Notes: generated by a model from the sequence alone, not told the origin. A stretch of DNA of 64,000 bases from Ephemerocybe angulata (GCA_013368325.1 JAACJK010000164.1:1426001-1490000); one strand, 5' to 3'. Shown: positions 44,531-58,120, counted from the stretch's first letter. Program-made: numbers and translations.

Positions 44531-47500
44531 TTAAGCTTTGACTTCCGCCAACTTGCTTGGCGGAGGAGCAAAGGACTATATCAGAAGGGATTAGCCCAGA
44601 TAGCGTCCATGAGCGACAGCAAACACTTACACGAGACTTGATGCCACCAGCAGTGGGGAGACGAGAAGTGGTTCCGCTGAGCCAAGTATCAATTTCGGCG
44701 GCAGCGCCGCGACCCTCGCTGTAAAAGGATAATGAGAAACCAGTTTGAGAAAGCGAAGGATGCAACGTACTTGATGCCCCAGACGATCAAAGATTGACCA
44801 CGACGGCAATCACCTGCGGCGAAGACACCCTCAACGTTCGTTGAATACTTCTTGTGGGGGGTCTGAATGTTGGATCGCGCATCCTGCTTGATACCCAGTC
44901 CCTTCAAGACGTCGTTCTCCGGGCCCAAGAATCCGAGAGCGAGGAACACGAGCTGAGCGGGGAAGAACTTTTCCGATCCAGGAACCTCCTCCATTTTCCA
45001 GCGACCAGTGCTATCCTTGGTCCACTCAACGCGAACAGTGTTGAGACCCTTGAGCTTGCCCTCCTCGTCGACAACAAAGTCCTTGGTGGAGATACAGAAC
45101 TCCCGGGGGTCGTGTCCGAAGTGGGCAGCAACTTCCGTGTGGCCGTAGTCAGTACGGAAGATCCTTGGCCACTGAGGCCATGGATTATCGCGACCACGCC
45201 CCGCAGAAGGCTTGGGGAGAAGCTCGAAGTTGACGACAGACTTGGCACCGTGACGCATGGCGGTTCCTATACAATCGTTGCCAGTATCACCACCACCAAT
45301 GACGATGACATCTTTGCCTTTCGCACTGATGTAGGAGTTATCTTTCAGTTCGGAGTCGAGAAGGGACTTGGTATTGAGCTGGAGGAACTCCATAGCGAAA
45401 TGGATCCCGTCGACATCACGGTTAGGGATCTTGAGGTCTCGTGGCCATGTAGCCCCGGTGGCGAGCACGACGGCATCGTTCTCAGCCCGAAGTTGGGTGA
45501 CTTCGATATCGCGGCCAACATTCGTATTGGAGACGAAAGTCTGGGTTATCTTGTTAATGGACACCAGAAGCATATGTAAAGGGGGACTACTCACGATGCC
45601 CTCCTCCGCCATCAAGTCGATGCGACGTTGGACAATAGCCTTGTCGAGCTTCATGCTGTACCCCTTTAGCACACATTCTTCTAAAGCCAAAAAGGATAGA
45701 CTCACTTGGGGATACCATACATCAACAGACCACCCATACGGTCGTTGCGGTCATAGACAGTGACGAAGTGGCCGGCCTTGTTGAGCTGGTCGGCGCAGGC
45801 GAGACCAGCGGGTCCCGAACCGACAATAGCAACACGCTTGCCAGTGCGGACGTTGGGAGGGTTGGGAGCCATCCAACCCATTTCGAAACCCTGGAAATTC
45901 CGTTAGTTCAATCCAGACCTGAGGGTTTTATCGAATTAACCTTGTCGATGATGGCACACTCGATGCTCTTGATGCCCACAGGCTGTTCGTTGATACCAAG
46001 GACACAGGCACCTTCGCAAGGAGCAGGGCATACACGTCCAGTAAACTCGGGGAAGTTGTTGGTCATGAGGAGGCGGTTCAAGGCGTCTTGCCACTGGCCC
46101 TTGAAGACAAGATCGTTCCACTTGGGAATGATGTTGGAGATGGGGCACCCAGAATCAGACTGGCAGAAAGGAACGCCGCAGTCCATGCAACGAGCAGATT
46201 GATACTTCAGCTCGCTCTCATTCAGGCGGGTCGAAATCTCCCTCCAGTCCTTGACACGCTTCAAAGGGGGTCGGTAGGCCTCGCCAAGGCGCTTGTACTT
46301 CATGAATCCGCGAGTCTTGTCGAGCTTGCTGAGGCGCTGCTTGGTGGTTGCGTCATCGACGAGCGAGTCCTCCATGTCGTTCAAAGCAGGTTCGTGCTTC
46401 TTCGTGGGCGTCTTCTTGAGCAGGACGTCTTTCATATCCTCCGACGCAAGGATGACCTGGCTGGCGGTTCGAGATGGGATGAGGTCGACAACGTTGAGGC
46501 GTAACTTCTCTTCCTTCTCAGCGATGGCCTGCTCTTCGAGGACGCGCTTGTAGTCGAGGGGCATGACGCGAACGAAGAGAGGGAGGAGGTGATGGAAGTC
46601 GTGGAGAACGCGGTCAGCAACCTCGGAGCCAGTGTAGTGACGATGGTCTTCTATGAGACTGCGAAGAGCGGCGATCTCGCGAGGGTCATCAACATTTCCG
46701 AGCTCGACCATCTCCAGGTTGACCTTTCCGGCGAAGGTATGTGCGGTGTCGAGGACGTAGGCAATGCCACCACTCATTCCGGCGGCGAAGTTACGACCGG
46801 TAGCACCAAGAACGACGACCCGTCCACCGGTCATATACTCACAACCGTGATCACCACAGCCTTCGACAACGGCGTTCGCGCCAGAATTACGGACAGCGAA
46901 ACGCTCGGCCGCGATACCACGAACGAAGGCCTCGCCAGAGGTCGCACCGTATAAGCAAACATTTCCGATGATGACGTTCTCCTCGGCCTTGAAAGGCGAC
47001 TTCTTGGGAGGATATACGATCAGCCGACCGCCAGAAAGACCCTTTCCAACGTAGTCATTGGCGTCTCCTTCGAGTTCGATGGTGATACCAGGAGCAAGGA
47101 AGGCACCGAGCGACTGGCCTGCCGAGCCCGTCATGTAGACGTGAATGGTATCCTTGGGCAAACCCTCTTCGCCGTAAAGCTTGGAAACACGATGGGAAAG
47201 GGATGTGCCGAGGGCGCGGTCGGTGTTGGTGACCTCGCATTCGATATGGACAGGGAGACCCTTGGTCAGGGCCGGTTCGGATTCATCAATGAACTTGTTG
47301 TCGAGACGGATATACAACTTATGGTCTTGCTGGCGAACGCGGTACGTAGCGGCGCCGGGGCGCATTTGCCAGGCGGGCTTGAGGATAGCGGAAAGGTCGA
47401 GGTGGGCAGTTTTGGGGGTACGCAGCTTCTCGTTCACCTTGAGCATATCAGCACGGCCAACCATCTCGTTGATGGTACGGAAGCCAAGCTTCGCCATGTA

Positions 47501-50500
47501 GCCACGAAGTTCTTCGGCGATGTAGTAGAAGAAATTGATGACCTGCTCAGGCTGGCCAGCGAACTTGGCACGAAGTTGAGGGTCCTGGGTAGCGATACCG
47601 ACAGGGCAGGTGTTCACTACTATGTGTTAGCTTCACGTTAAAAATCGATTGAATAAACACTTACGGTGGCACTTCCTCATCATGATGCAACCCATCGCAA
47701 TGAGGGGGGTCGTTGCGAAGCCCCACTCTTCCGCACCCAGCAGACAAGCAATCGCAATATCACGACCAGTACGAATCTGGCCGTCCGTTTGAACAGTGAC
47801 TCGTCCACGAAGGTCGTTGAGGACAAGAGTCTGATGTGTTTCGGCGAGACCCAACTCCCATGGGAGACCCGCGTACTTGATACCAGTCCACCTGGATGCA
47901 CCAGTACCTCCGTCGTGGCCAGAGATGAGGATATGATCGGCCTTGGCCTTTGCGACACCACTGGCTACGATGCCGACCCCGACTTCTGAGACAAGCTTCA
48001 CCGACACACGTGCGCGAGGATTTGAGCACTTCAAGTCGTATATGAGCTGCTTCAAATCCTCGATGGAGTAGATGTCATGGTGAGGAGGGGGCGAGATGAG
48101 ACCGACACCAGCTGTGGAATGACGAGTACGAGCAATGGAAGCAGAAACCTTGTGACCAGGAAGTTCGCCTCCTTCGCCAGGCTTTGCGCCTTGAGCCATC
48201 TTGATTTGAAGCTCATCAGCGTCGGCAAGATAGTTGGAGGTGACACCGAAGCGTCCAGAGGCGACTTGCTTGATGGCTGAGCGCATGGTGTCCCCGTTGG
48301 GCAAGACAGAGGAACGTTCTGCATCCTCACCGCCTTCACCGGTGTTGGACTTGCCACCAAGCCTGTTCATGGCAATCGCAAGAGCCGAGTGGGATTCCAT
48401 CGAAATGGACCCATAAGACATAGCACCTGTCACGAATCGACGGACGATCTCATTCCATGGTTCGACCTGTTCAATGGGGATGGCAGTTGTGCTTTCGTAA
48501 CGGAAGTCGAGGAGGCCACGGAGATGAATACGCTGAGTCTGTTCGTTGGCGTTCCTGGCATATGCGTCGTAGGCAGTCTGGTTTTTCTCCCGTACGGCGT
48601 CTTGGAGATTGGCGATGCCAGTGGGGTCGTTGATGTGAGCTTCACCACCATCTCTCCAATGGTACTCTCCTGACTCCGGCATACCAGGGGGAAGAATAAC
48701 ATCGCGACTGGGCCAACCCCGTTCGTGAAGTTCGAAAGCGTCCATGGCGAGGAGGTCGAAGGTGGCTCCTTGGACACGGCTGGCGGTTCCAATGAAACAA
48801 ACATCAACCACTTCCTGGTGGAGGCCGAGGATCTCGAAAATCTGAGCGCCCTTGTAGGATTGGAGGGTTGAGATGCCCATCTTCGACATAACCTTGAGTA
48901 TTCCGTTGTCGACAGAGTGGCGGTAGTTGACGAGAATCTCTTCAACATCTTTGCCGTCCTTGACACTATAATCATCTATATGAGTATCGAACAAGGGAGG
49001 GGTGCATGGTGATCACTCACAGGCCTTCCCTCTCAACTTTGTGAAGAGTTTCCATGACCAACCATGGGCAGATGGCGTCTGCACCGTATCCAACGAGGAC
49101 GCACAGGTGATGCACCTCGCGAGCTTCTGCCGTCTCAATCATGAGGGCAACCTTCGCACGCTTCTTCTGTGCGGTGAGATGGTGGTGGACGCCGCCACAA
49201 GCGACAAGGGCAGACAAAGGAACACGTCCTGGTCCTGTTGCCCGGTCGCTGAGGACGATGACTTTAACACCATCCTCGATCGCCTGGCTGGCCTCGCTGA
49301 AGACCCGCTCCAAGGCAAGACGATAACCCGGGAGGCCTTCTCCTTTCGGAAAGGTGATGTCGATGGTACGGGAGGGCCAAGAGGTGTAGGCACTCTTGAG
49401 ATTCTTCATGGCGTTCATTTCTTCAATCGAAAGGATGGGGGAAGGGAGGAAGATGCGGTGGCATTGCTCAGGCTTCATCTCGAGAAGATTGCCTTCCGGT
49501 CCAACGTACGCCTCCAAGGACATGACAATACTTTCTCGGATTGGATCAATAGGGGGATTGGTCACCTGTGCGAAGAGCTGGCGGAAGTAGTCATAGATCA
49601 AGCGAGGTTGGGAGGCCATGGCAGCCAAAGGCGCATCGTTGCCCATGGAACCCAACGCTTCCTTGCCCGAGAGGACCATGGGGAGGAGTAGGAGGTTTAA
49701 CTGCTCGGCGGTAAATCCAAATGCCAATAGCTTCGGGTCGGTGCTGAGAGTCGTTTCATCCAGAATAGGTTCAAGGCTGATCTGAGCTCGCTTGACGCGC
49801 TTGATGATGTTTGGAACCTGGAGGAGATGTGTCTCGACCCAGGACGAGAAGTTCTGCCGGGAGGCAGTCGTCTTCTTCAATTCCTTGTCGTCGACGACGC
49901 GCCCTTCGAGAGTGTCGACGAGCAACATGCGGCCAGGCTTGAGGCGACCTTTCTGAACGATTTTCTCGGGAGGGATGTAGAGAGCACCGACTTCCGAGGC
50001 GCAAACCATGATGTTATCGCTTGTCACAACGAATCGGCAAGGTCGAAGACCATTGCGGTCAAGGTTCGCGCCACAGAATCGCCCGTCGCTGAAGGTGAAA
50101 AGAGCTGGTCCGTCCCATGGCTCTTGTACACAGGCTGCCCAGTTGTAGAACGCCTTCTTCGCAGGATCCATGATCTCATTGCCTTGCCATGCCTCTGGAA
50201 TCATCATCATCACGGCTTCTGGAAGCGTGACAACACCATTGACGACGAGAAGCTCAAGGACATTGTCGAAGGCAGCAGAGTCGGACCCGCCGGCTTCAAT
50301 GATGGGGTATAGAAGGTCGAGCTGATCACCGAATAACGTGGAAGAAAGGACGCCCTCCCGAGCTCGCATCCAATTCTTGTTTCCGCGAACGGTGTTGATT
50401 TCACCTGTCGGTCGAAGTAAGCACTCTCCCTATCCTGGTAAATATTCGAGACGCACCGTTGTGGGCAGCCCAACGGAGAGGTTGGGCACGATCCCAGCTG

Positions 50501-51417
50501 GGGAATGTGTTGGTCGAAAACCGGGAGTGTACGAGGGTAAAGTGGGATTGGTATAGAACGTGGTTCAGGTCATGGTAGTAGTTGTAGACCTGAGAAGGCG
50601 AAAGTTGGCCTTTATACACTATGTTCTTCGACGATAGTGAACAAATGTAGAAGCCTTTCGCGAGCGTGCTTGGGAAATAACCGAGGTTAGTCTTGGGGCG
50701 CAGAACATGATTCATAAGAGCTTACATTTTATGGGTCGCGTGCTTTCGCAGGATGTATAGCTGGCACTCAAGCACCGTAGCATCGAATGATCCGTTCTGG
50801 CTGACGGTACCTTCACCATAGTGTGCGCGGAGGACAACGAAAGGTTGGAGAATGATGGGCTCCTTGCTTCTGGCAGCAGGGCCGAGGATCGTGCCGTCGG
50901 TGGGAACTTCACGCCAGCCTAGGACACGAAGTCCCAAGCCAGAAGCGATATTGGTGAAGACGGTTTGGTAGTTTTGCAGTTGAACAGCGTCGTTGGCTTT
51001 GAAGAAAACATTTCCGACAGCGTATTGACCTGGCTCGGGGAGAATGCAGCCAAGGTCCCTCTCGGCCTCGCGCTTGAAGAATCCATGGGGAATACCAGTC
51101 ATGACGCCGGCACCGTCGCCGTCACGACTGTCCGCACCGGTTGCACCTCTGTGCGTCATGGCGCAGAGGAGTTGCCTAGCATCTGAGACGATCTTGTGGC
51201 TAGGTTCACCTTTGATCTGGCAGATGAAACCTACACCGCAGGAATCCTTCTCGTTTTCGTTATTGTAGAGACCTTGGCTTGCAGGCAAAGACCCCGCCCA
51301 GGAGCTCTCATCACGCTCTACAGCGTCGAATCCATTGATATTTTCTGGAGTAGCAAACTCGGATACGAGAGGTAGATTATCAGGCGAAGGGTGGTACGAT
51401 TCGAGCGTGCTTGCCAT
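44531..51417 (-). CDS. GLT1: Glutamate synthase [NAD(P)H], GOGAT
   Basis: Makes two glutamates from glutamine and 2-oxoglutarate. Large protein of about 2,100 aa. The propeptide ([20 protein letters not shown]...) precedes the glutaminase nucleophile Cys in [11 protein letters not shown]. The amidotransferase domain includes [16 protein letters not shown] and [20 protein letters not shown]. The FMN synthase core carries [20 protein letters not shown], and the 3Fe-4S region is [15 protein letters not shown], split by an intron near 47.63 kb. GXGXG repeats near 46.7-47.1 kb form the beta-helix ([11 protein letters not shown]). The C-terminal part is the NAD(P)H subunit: [19 protein letters not shown] cysteines, [11 protein letters not shown] site, and [17 protein letters not shown]. 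The last exon encodes [14 protein letters not shown] with stop at 44531-44533. About seven introns. Isolated, with no operon-like neighbour. Confidence 0.95.
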
Positions 51418-54400
51418 ACAAGGCAGAGAGGAAGAGGCAATGGAGGAGCGACGACGTAGAATAGAGCTCGGCGACCAAATTGTTGGTCAAAGGAGGTGGT
51501 GGTAGGAGAGCAAGATTGAAAGGACACAGAAAGAGCCTGATATTCTCGAATTTGGCCTCCATTCCCCGGAACCGATACCGCGGCGGATCGGCCGATAAGG
51601 GGTAGAAAGGGTATAAATACGTTAACGGATGCCCGTGATTGGCTCCCTAAATCACTAGCGGCGGGGCTCCAAGGTGCTGTCCCTCACATATCACACCTCC
51701 CACATGCGCAATAGAAGTCAAACGATAGTCGCCACAGGTAGCCTACGTATCCACCTTTAGTCCGAAGGAAATTTTCCAGCTTCTGCAGCAGAGAACGGGA
51801 TGAAGGTGGCCTCGATATCTAATCTCAGTCCCCCTATTACCCCACACGTCCTAATCAGGCTCCGTATCAGCATGGCCAGTGCCAAGACCATCGTTATCTA
51901 GCCACTTGTCTTCGAATGATTAGAAACCTTAGTTGCCATCAGCTATCTAAGCGCCCACCAAACTTCAACGTGGTGCCCAGTTCACAGGCTTCAAATGGCA
52001 TCGCTCGACGCCACTGGTTAATCGCCACCGGAGGGCGTATAACGCAATCTCTACGCCTTCGCCGATTCCCGCCACATGTAGCTCAGCAGAGCAGGAATTC
52101 TCGGAATGCATGTCAAAGTTTCTCCGTATTTCTACGAAGCTCGAGGGGCCTAGACAGCCGCAGTTCCTCAGCCTGGTTCCATGCCTGTTGCAGCCTGTTG
52201 CAACGAGCGTGACCGCCACCTGGGCTGAAGGCGTCGTTCAAGTGTTGAGGTTGAAGCCGACGCTTGGTTGGACGCACTCAAGCACATGTGTATATGCACA
52301 CTTGACCTGAGCAATCCCAACTGTACCTGTGTCAGAGACCTGCGCTTCAATCGCATCGCAGCGGTGTCAATACTGTATATTGAGGATCACCTTGCAGTGG
52401 CTCATGTCTAAACATTGCAAGGGGCACTGAGAGTAGGTCGCAGTATCACTTAGTTCATGTGGCTTATTGTCTTAGCTCGGAAGTTCAAAAAGTAGTAACA
52501 AGGCCTTGAAATTGTTCCCGTAATTCTGGGTATTCCTCTCAGGTTGGTGGCTTAATACCTGTTGACCAAACCGAAGTTCGCCAGATTAACAGCTGTGTTT
52601 CGGCTGGAACAAACCGACCGAATGGTCTTGGGTGAACGACGACACCAGGTAAAGGATGATACATGATGCATATGCCAGGCCTCGCGATTGGATCCTCATG
52701 CACGGGTCATGTCGCTTGCTCAAGCTGGCCGGACAAACCGCACAACTGCATCCTCCTACTATGTACTGCCAAGACCTACCATAGCAGCTGTCCAAAGACA
52801 TGAAGTAACATAGCGAAATAAAAGGCGCGAGATTGAAACCCGAATACAGAACTGGTGTTTCTGGGCCAAGTATTGCCAGCAATAAAGAGGCGAGCGCGGC
52901 AGAAAGTACACCACCGGACCAACGACTCTGAAGAGTCTGAACAGCAGGCATTGATTTTGTTTTATATGAGGCACGTCCAATGGACTCGAACGTCGAGCTA
53001 CGTACGCACGCCGAAAACTAGTATGCCACACGTTTCTTGACATGCCTGATAATAGCGCGTGGTACACTGGCAGCGTATGGGGAATATGGGATGCATGTCA
53101 GCCGACGACGGGTCGTGGTCAATAACAAGCCCTATACGCTGTCAATGATGGGAATCCACTCTGGGGGGTTGGCGGAACAGAGTGTCCTATCGATCGATAG
53201 GTTTGGGATATTCGATGTTCGACGTCAGAAAGGGGGCCAGTAAGTCATGACAGAAAAGTGTTTCAACAGTATTGGAACTTTCTACGAGATTCTCGATATC
53301 GAAGGATCGAAGGATGCGGGCACCGGCGTATGGATAGAAGGTAGGTAGCTAAGGATCGAAGGATGAGGGCACTGGCGTATGGATAGAAGGTAGGTAGCTA
53401 AGAGAAAGAGTGGTCGAACCTGAGGGGTCAATCCAGAACCTACTGAGGATGAGCAGCGATATGGCCACCAATCTCTCGGCATAGACGGAGCTCGTTGCGG
53501 TGCTGCCGCAAAGGAACGATACAGGAGACCCTGTACAGATTGATTGTCGATTGCAGCAAAGTGCTTCTGAGTCAATGCGATGCATCCAAGGCGCTTAACT
53601 GTTGATCAAGGGAGATCTTTGGCCCTTGACACCCGATAATGCAGAGGAAGGAGGGTCCATTTCCCGTCTTTTCGGACTGTGCCATGGGGAAAGGCGCATG
53701 TCAATGAAGAAGACTTCGTGGAGATCGCCACCGGCCCCGTCAAGCCGTTCGACGTTACAGTCCAGAAACATGCGGCTTACAGAAGGCGGGTATGAGGCCC
53801 TGAGAACCCGTGACGCCATAAGAAAGCTCATGGAACAGCCAGCACCTGACCTCGAGGCAGACCAGAAACTTCTGGTGCAACCTCGCCGTCGAGGCTGTGA
53901 AAGCGGCACCAAATGCAACGGCGACGAGGTAGATCTACGCAACTCTCGTGGCCATACCTACAATGGAAGCAGGTCAGAAGTAGTAACATTAGGTCGTTGT
54001 TGGAAAGCATACCATACATAGTTTAAATCCGGCGAAGATATGATTGAACCGTTCCGCGTAGGCCACACATTCGGTTCAGTACAAATACAAAACACAGTTC
54101 TCCGAGTACTTCTGCCGGGTGCGCTGTGAAATTGTGAAGCTGGATCGTCCCTAATGAAGGCAGTGAATGGCATTTCGCCGAACGCTTGGTCTTCGCTGTG
54201 GGCAGCTTCGCCGCTGCTGTGGCACCTCTTGTGATGAAAAACAAATTACTTGATGCACGGAAGTAGTAAGCGCAATCAGGGTATGGACGACGATGCGGCA
54301 AGCTCGCTGCGCGGAAGAGATCTAGCGAGCTGAAGTGACAAACAGGAACTCAGCGAGTACTCTTGGGATCACTGCTCGAACGATCCTCGATAAGGAACGC

Positions 54401-54460
54401 CGTAATGGGGAAGCAGCAAATCGAGGGTGATAATTTCCCTTCTCCAACGGTGCTTCGAAA
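51418..54460. other. Intergenic, about 3 kb, gene-poor
   Basis: The largest gap in the window. Frames such as minus 52586-52951 (hydrophobic, LSAALASLLLAILG) and plus 53602-54021 lack family motifs, and no splicing extends them convincingly. A two-copy 49-bp tandem repeat lies at 53302-53399. The left part includes the GLT1 promoter. Confidence 0.45.
53302..53399. repeat. Tandem repeat, two 49-bp units
   Basis: Units 53302-53350 and 53351-53399 begin AAGGATCGAAGGATG and end GGTAGGTAGCT. They differ at two positions (C/A and C/T). No coding frame supports it; a recent slippage or duplication is likely. Confidence 0.9.
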
Positions 54461-55973
54461 TCAGCTGGCGCCATCATGAAGCGCGCAACAGACAGCAGCT
54501 GGGATATCAGTCAAGGGTGAGGACTGGTATTGGATAATAGGGTGAATTTCCAACCTTTATGATGTCCATTATATTGGCGAACCGTTTCGCCTGAAGCCAT
54601 TTCCCATAGCCGTGCTGTATGATCCGAGGACGCTGAAACGACACTGAGGGACGGAGTGCCGAAGGAAGAGTCGCACCACATACCTGTAACCAGATACGCG
54701 GAGTCGGCACTGAAGGCACAGTCCCAAACCCAGCGTTGGTGGCCCACCAAAACGCGATCCAACCTAAAATCATAGTTGGGGCCGATTAACCATATCTTCA
54801 CACTGGTATCGGCGGAGCAGGTTGCAAGGTATCTATAACAGGGCATTCACATCCAGCGAAGTCGAGGGCACCATGAGGCAAAGTCTAACCTTGCATCGGG
54901 ACTTAACAAGCATCGAGTGAGGTACTTGCTGTGTGCCTGAAATCTGGTGACTGCCTGGAAGCGCGGAAGATTTGAGTTCTCGTCGTTCACTTTCCACACG
55001 TAGCACTGTCCCTAAGTTCGCGAAAGCAGAGTCAGTTCTCGGGTCGTCAATCGGGTTGACTGAAAAACCTTATTGTTTCCTGCCACTAAGCATGTCCCAT
55101 CTGCTGCCAAGCTGACTGAACGTATTGGTACGTCTCCCGCTGGAGTCTATGAAATATGAGCTACGGATTTGGCACGAAGTCGAAGAAAGCACATTACCAA
55201 TTCATGAGAGCAAATGTTATCAGTGAGATCCCATTGTTTGATGCTCCCTGCTTGGTCGCATGAAATGAGTTCTCCTTGGTTTGGGTGAACTATAACATCG
55301 TTTACTGATCGCCTTTAGCTGTCAAATTTGGCTGCGCTCTTATAAAGGGTCCAGCATACCTGGAGCACCGTTGTCGTAGGTTCTATGAAGGGTCGAGGTG
55401 CTTTTGGAGGAAACGCGGTAAACTCCAATCGAGATCGAGCGAACAGCATAGCATACCGAAGATCCCATATTTTGATCGTCCCGTCCTCACTTGCTGTTAC
55501 CAGCCATTTCCCTTCGCTGTGGAAGGCAACAGCGGACACGTTCATAGTGTGACTTTCGAATGACACCAACTGGGAGTTTGCGTAAGCGCCAACTCAATTG
55601 TGAAGCAATCGAGCGTACGGGTTCATTAGAAGGACTCGCTATTTCGTATATGTTGACCTTCTTGTGGATCGCGGCGGCGAGCAGTCGTTTGCTGTTAAGA
55701 ATTTGAGATTGCCCGCCACAGCCTGAGGTGATGAGAACCCTACTCTGGTGAAATGGCCAAACGATTAACTTGCTGTGTAAAGACCCTGTGTTAACCTTAC
55801 TCCATTCATTTGATAGATGGGGGAACATGTACACCAGTTTCTCCTGTCCGTGATATCGTTCGAGAGCAGATACCACTCCAAGCTTCCCAAAACCTGATTT
55901 CGTGGTCGTAAGATCCTGTAACAAGGATAACAGACATGTCGTGTCGAGCTGCCGATTTTGGAGCAGCTGGCAT
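54461..55973 (-). CDS. LST8: TOR complex WD40 subunit Lst8
   Basis: A seven-bladed WD-repeat protein of TORC1 and TORC2 that stabilises the Tor kinase domain. Start [20 protein letters not shown], then [209 protein letters not shown]. Stop at 54461-54463. About ten introns cut between or inside blades; one exon is 23 nt (55360-55382). Residue order and near-identity to fungal Lst8 leave little doubt. Divergent from the unrecognised gene starting near 56.05 kb. Confidence 0.94.
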
Positions 55974-56049
55974 AGCTAGTTGAAGTTCTTGGAAATCGAG
56001 GTAAGTAAGGGTTCACGCGGACGGTGACGACGACTGCTTGGACTTCGAG

Positions 56050-57515
56050 ATGGAATTTGTCAAACGGGAACCACTCGGCAAGCCCTCGCTTCCCAAAGAG
56101 GCAGTTAAGTCACACATTATCCATCATTCACCCGCCCGCGCCTCGTTCAACAATGATCTCACCAAGGACCATGGTGAATCCCAACAACCTTTCAACCTCT
56201 GGACAAGATCCATCCTGGAAACAGTTTTGCGCCTCCTCAGCGACATATCTCCATTAAGCCCCACACGTTGAGCACATAATTATCGCTCTCCAGCCCAAGC
56301 CATCTTCGTCAAGGCTTCTTGACTCTTGAACAATGAGTGCCAGGAACACGATGAACTCTCCGTTTGTCCCGCTCTTCTGACAGAATCCTACACAAGTGAG
56401 AAACGGACTGCAGACTAAGCGTCTCTCTCGAGGCTTGTTGATGATGTTGCCTAGGAACGTCTCATGGATGGTCCCCACGCCTGCGCACAATGAGACAGAA
56501 GTGCGCTTCCTGATACTTCCGATTTTTGAAGGGTTTCAACTGATGTACATGTCTAGGTGGGCCCAGGGTTGGATGCTCGCCATCGATGCACCCCGGTTCA
56601 CAAGTAGGCCAATTGTCGCCTCGCGGGTGCCGCCTTCCGGAACCCGAGGGTACTGGTGGCTCTTGCTGAAGAGCATAGATTAACGTCTCACCTGTGCGAC
56701 GTACCTGATATTAAAACCAAGCCTCTGCCTCATGGTGAATCAAGGCGTTTACCCTGTGAATATTGTTGCTTCTAACATGATCATCTGGAAGACGGAAACT
56801 GCCCAAGCGCCTCGTGGCTCCCCCAGCATGTCCCAGCTCTTCGCGTAAATCCCCAAAGGTCCATTTCCTATTCAGCGAAGATATCGATCTACAGCGATCG
56901 AGTATCTCATCTGCTGCGTCGTTCGACCCAACTCGATGGCATCACTAATTGTGCCGTCGGGCCACTCTTCCCATTCTCTGGCCTTCACCTACCGATTGAA
57001 TTCGCTTCTACCAGTTCTGACGGTCTTGATTCTGTAGAACCGATGGCTTTGCCTAACACCGGGTGCCTGATGGTACTCGGACAGGATACGATCGAACGAT
57101 GGTGTATAAAAGTGAATGGCCAAAAGGTGCGTTGTCGTTCTCTGCATCGAGCCACAGAACTTTTTCACGACTACGCTATTTTGGCTATGAACGCATACCC
57201 GGTGCGTCGACAATGTTCCGCATTCCTTTGCTCGTCCTTAATGACCCTTTCTAGGTTGGAACCCGTGTGTGGTTTTGGCAGGCGGATGGAGAGGTTATGT
57301 ACGCCTCTGTTGTGGCTTCAAGTACACTTGCCGATGTGCGTTCGCGATGTCATTGGCATCCCTACTGTCGCTGATGACGATTTGCAGGGCACCCTCATGT
57401 TGGGGCTAAGGACAGATGACGGCAGAAATCTTACTCTACCGTAAGACCCGAGCTTCTCTTATCTTCTTTTTGACTGACCCTGTCTTGTAGAGCAGCTGGA
57501 GTTACTCAAGCTTGA
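56050..57515 (+). CDS. Unrecognised multi-exon gene; 3' half well supported, 5' half tentative
   Basis: I do not recognise the family. The 3' part is convincing: an open stretch from about 56,775 reads PLFPFSGLHLPIEFASTSSD, GCLMVLGQDTIERWCIKVNG, then three in-frame GT-AG junctions join exons 57255-57335, 57388-57440 and 57491-57515 to give VGTRVWFWQADGEVMYASVV, GTLMLGLRTDDGRNL and TLPAAGVTQA. A possible first exon starts at 56050 (MEFVKREPLGKPSLPKEAVK), directly divergent from LST8. The middle (56.27-56.77 kb) could not be resolved; one open stretch there (56396-56683, plus) reads RFLILPIFEGFQLMYMSRWA. Two genes instead of one remain possible. Confidence 0.4.
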
Positions 57516-58120
57516 CACACAATAATCCAACCAACCTGGTTTCGTGCTGGGCTGGCTCCCATTTCTATTCGCATCTCCAACACGCTCTCTGACCTCCTTT
57601 CCTATCTTATTCGTCATCTCACTCTAATCATTAGGTAGTCCTTATGTAGATCGCTTCGGATTCACTTATCCCGCCAGGTTCACGTCTCCTCGCCGATCCT
57701 TCCTGCTATGTATGTATCCATATGCCATCAAGTTTCGGGGGTATTCTGCTCGAATCAAATCACCTTGACAAGGTTCAGACAATGAAGCGCCGCACGATCG
57801 CAAAGAATAGGGTTTCTTGACTCAAACAATGGGCCATATGCTCGAACCCCAAAACATCGATGCGAGCCTTAGAACTTCAGCGCAAGGGCGATCAACACTG
57901 ACATGCCCCAGATCTGGGGTGTGTGAGATGTCAGAGAACAAGAGAATTTGGAAACCAAGAAATGGGCAGCCGACATAAGAATCTTCTCGAAAGAGAAGCC
58001 CGATTCCATTCCCGTGTGTCGGCCTCGCATGTCCCGATTTGGAACCAGAATAGGCCTTGTTGCAAAGTTCATGATCCAGTTATGACATAGGACGTAGCCC
58101 AGCCACTCGACCCTCCGTAC
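57516..58120. other. Intergenic, convergent gene ends
   Basis: About 600 bp between convergent 3' ends. The minus frame at 57869-58072 has no motifs. Nothing else seen. Confidence 0.4.

Noticed and set aside
44854..45579. Long plus-strand open frame of 241 codons
   Set aside because: Entirely antisense to GLT1, whose NAD(P)H-domain motifs are clear on the minus strand; typical shadow frame of GC-rich coding sequence.
49002..49691. Plus-strand open frame of 229 codons
   Set aside because: Antisense shadow of the GLT1 glutaminase-linker region; no motifs.
52586..52951. Hydrophobic minus-strand frame, possible membrane protein
   Set aside because: No family motif, no splice extension, and codon use unlike neighbouring exons.
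53602..54021. Plus-strand frame of 139 codons in the gene-poor interval
   Set aside because: It starts with TTG rather than ATG, has no conserved motif and no flanking exons.
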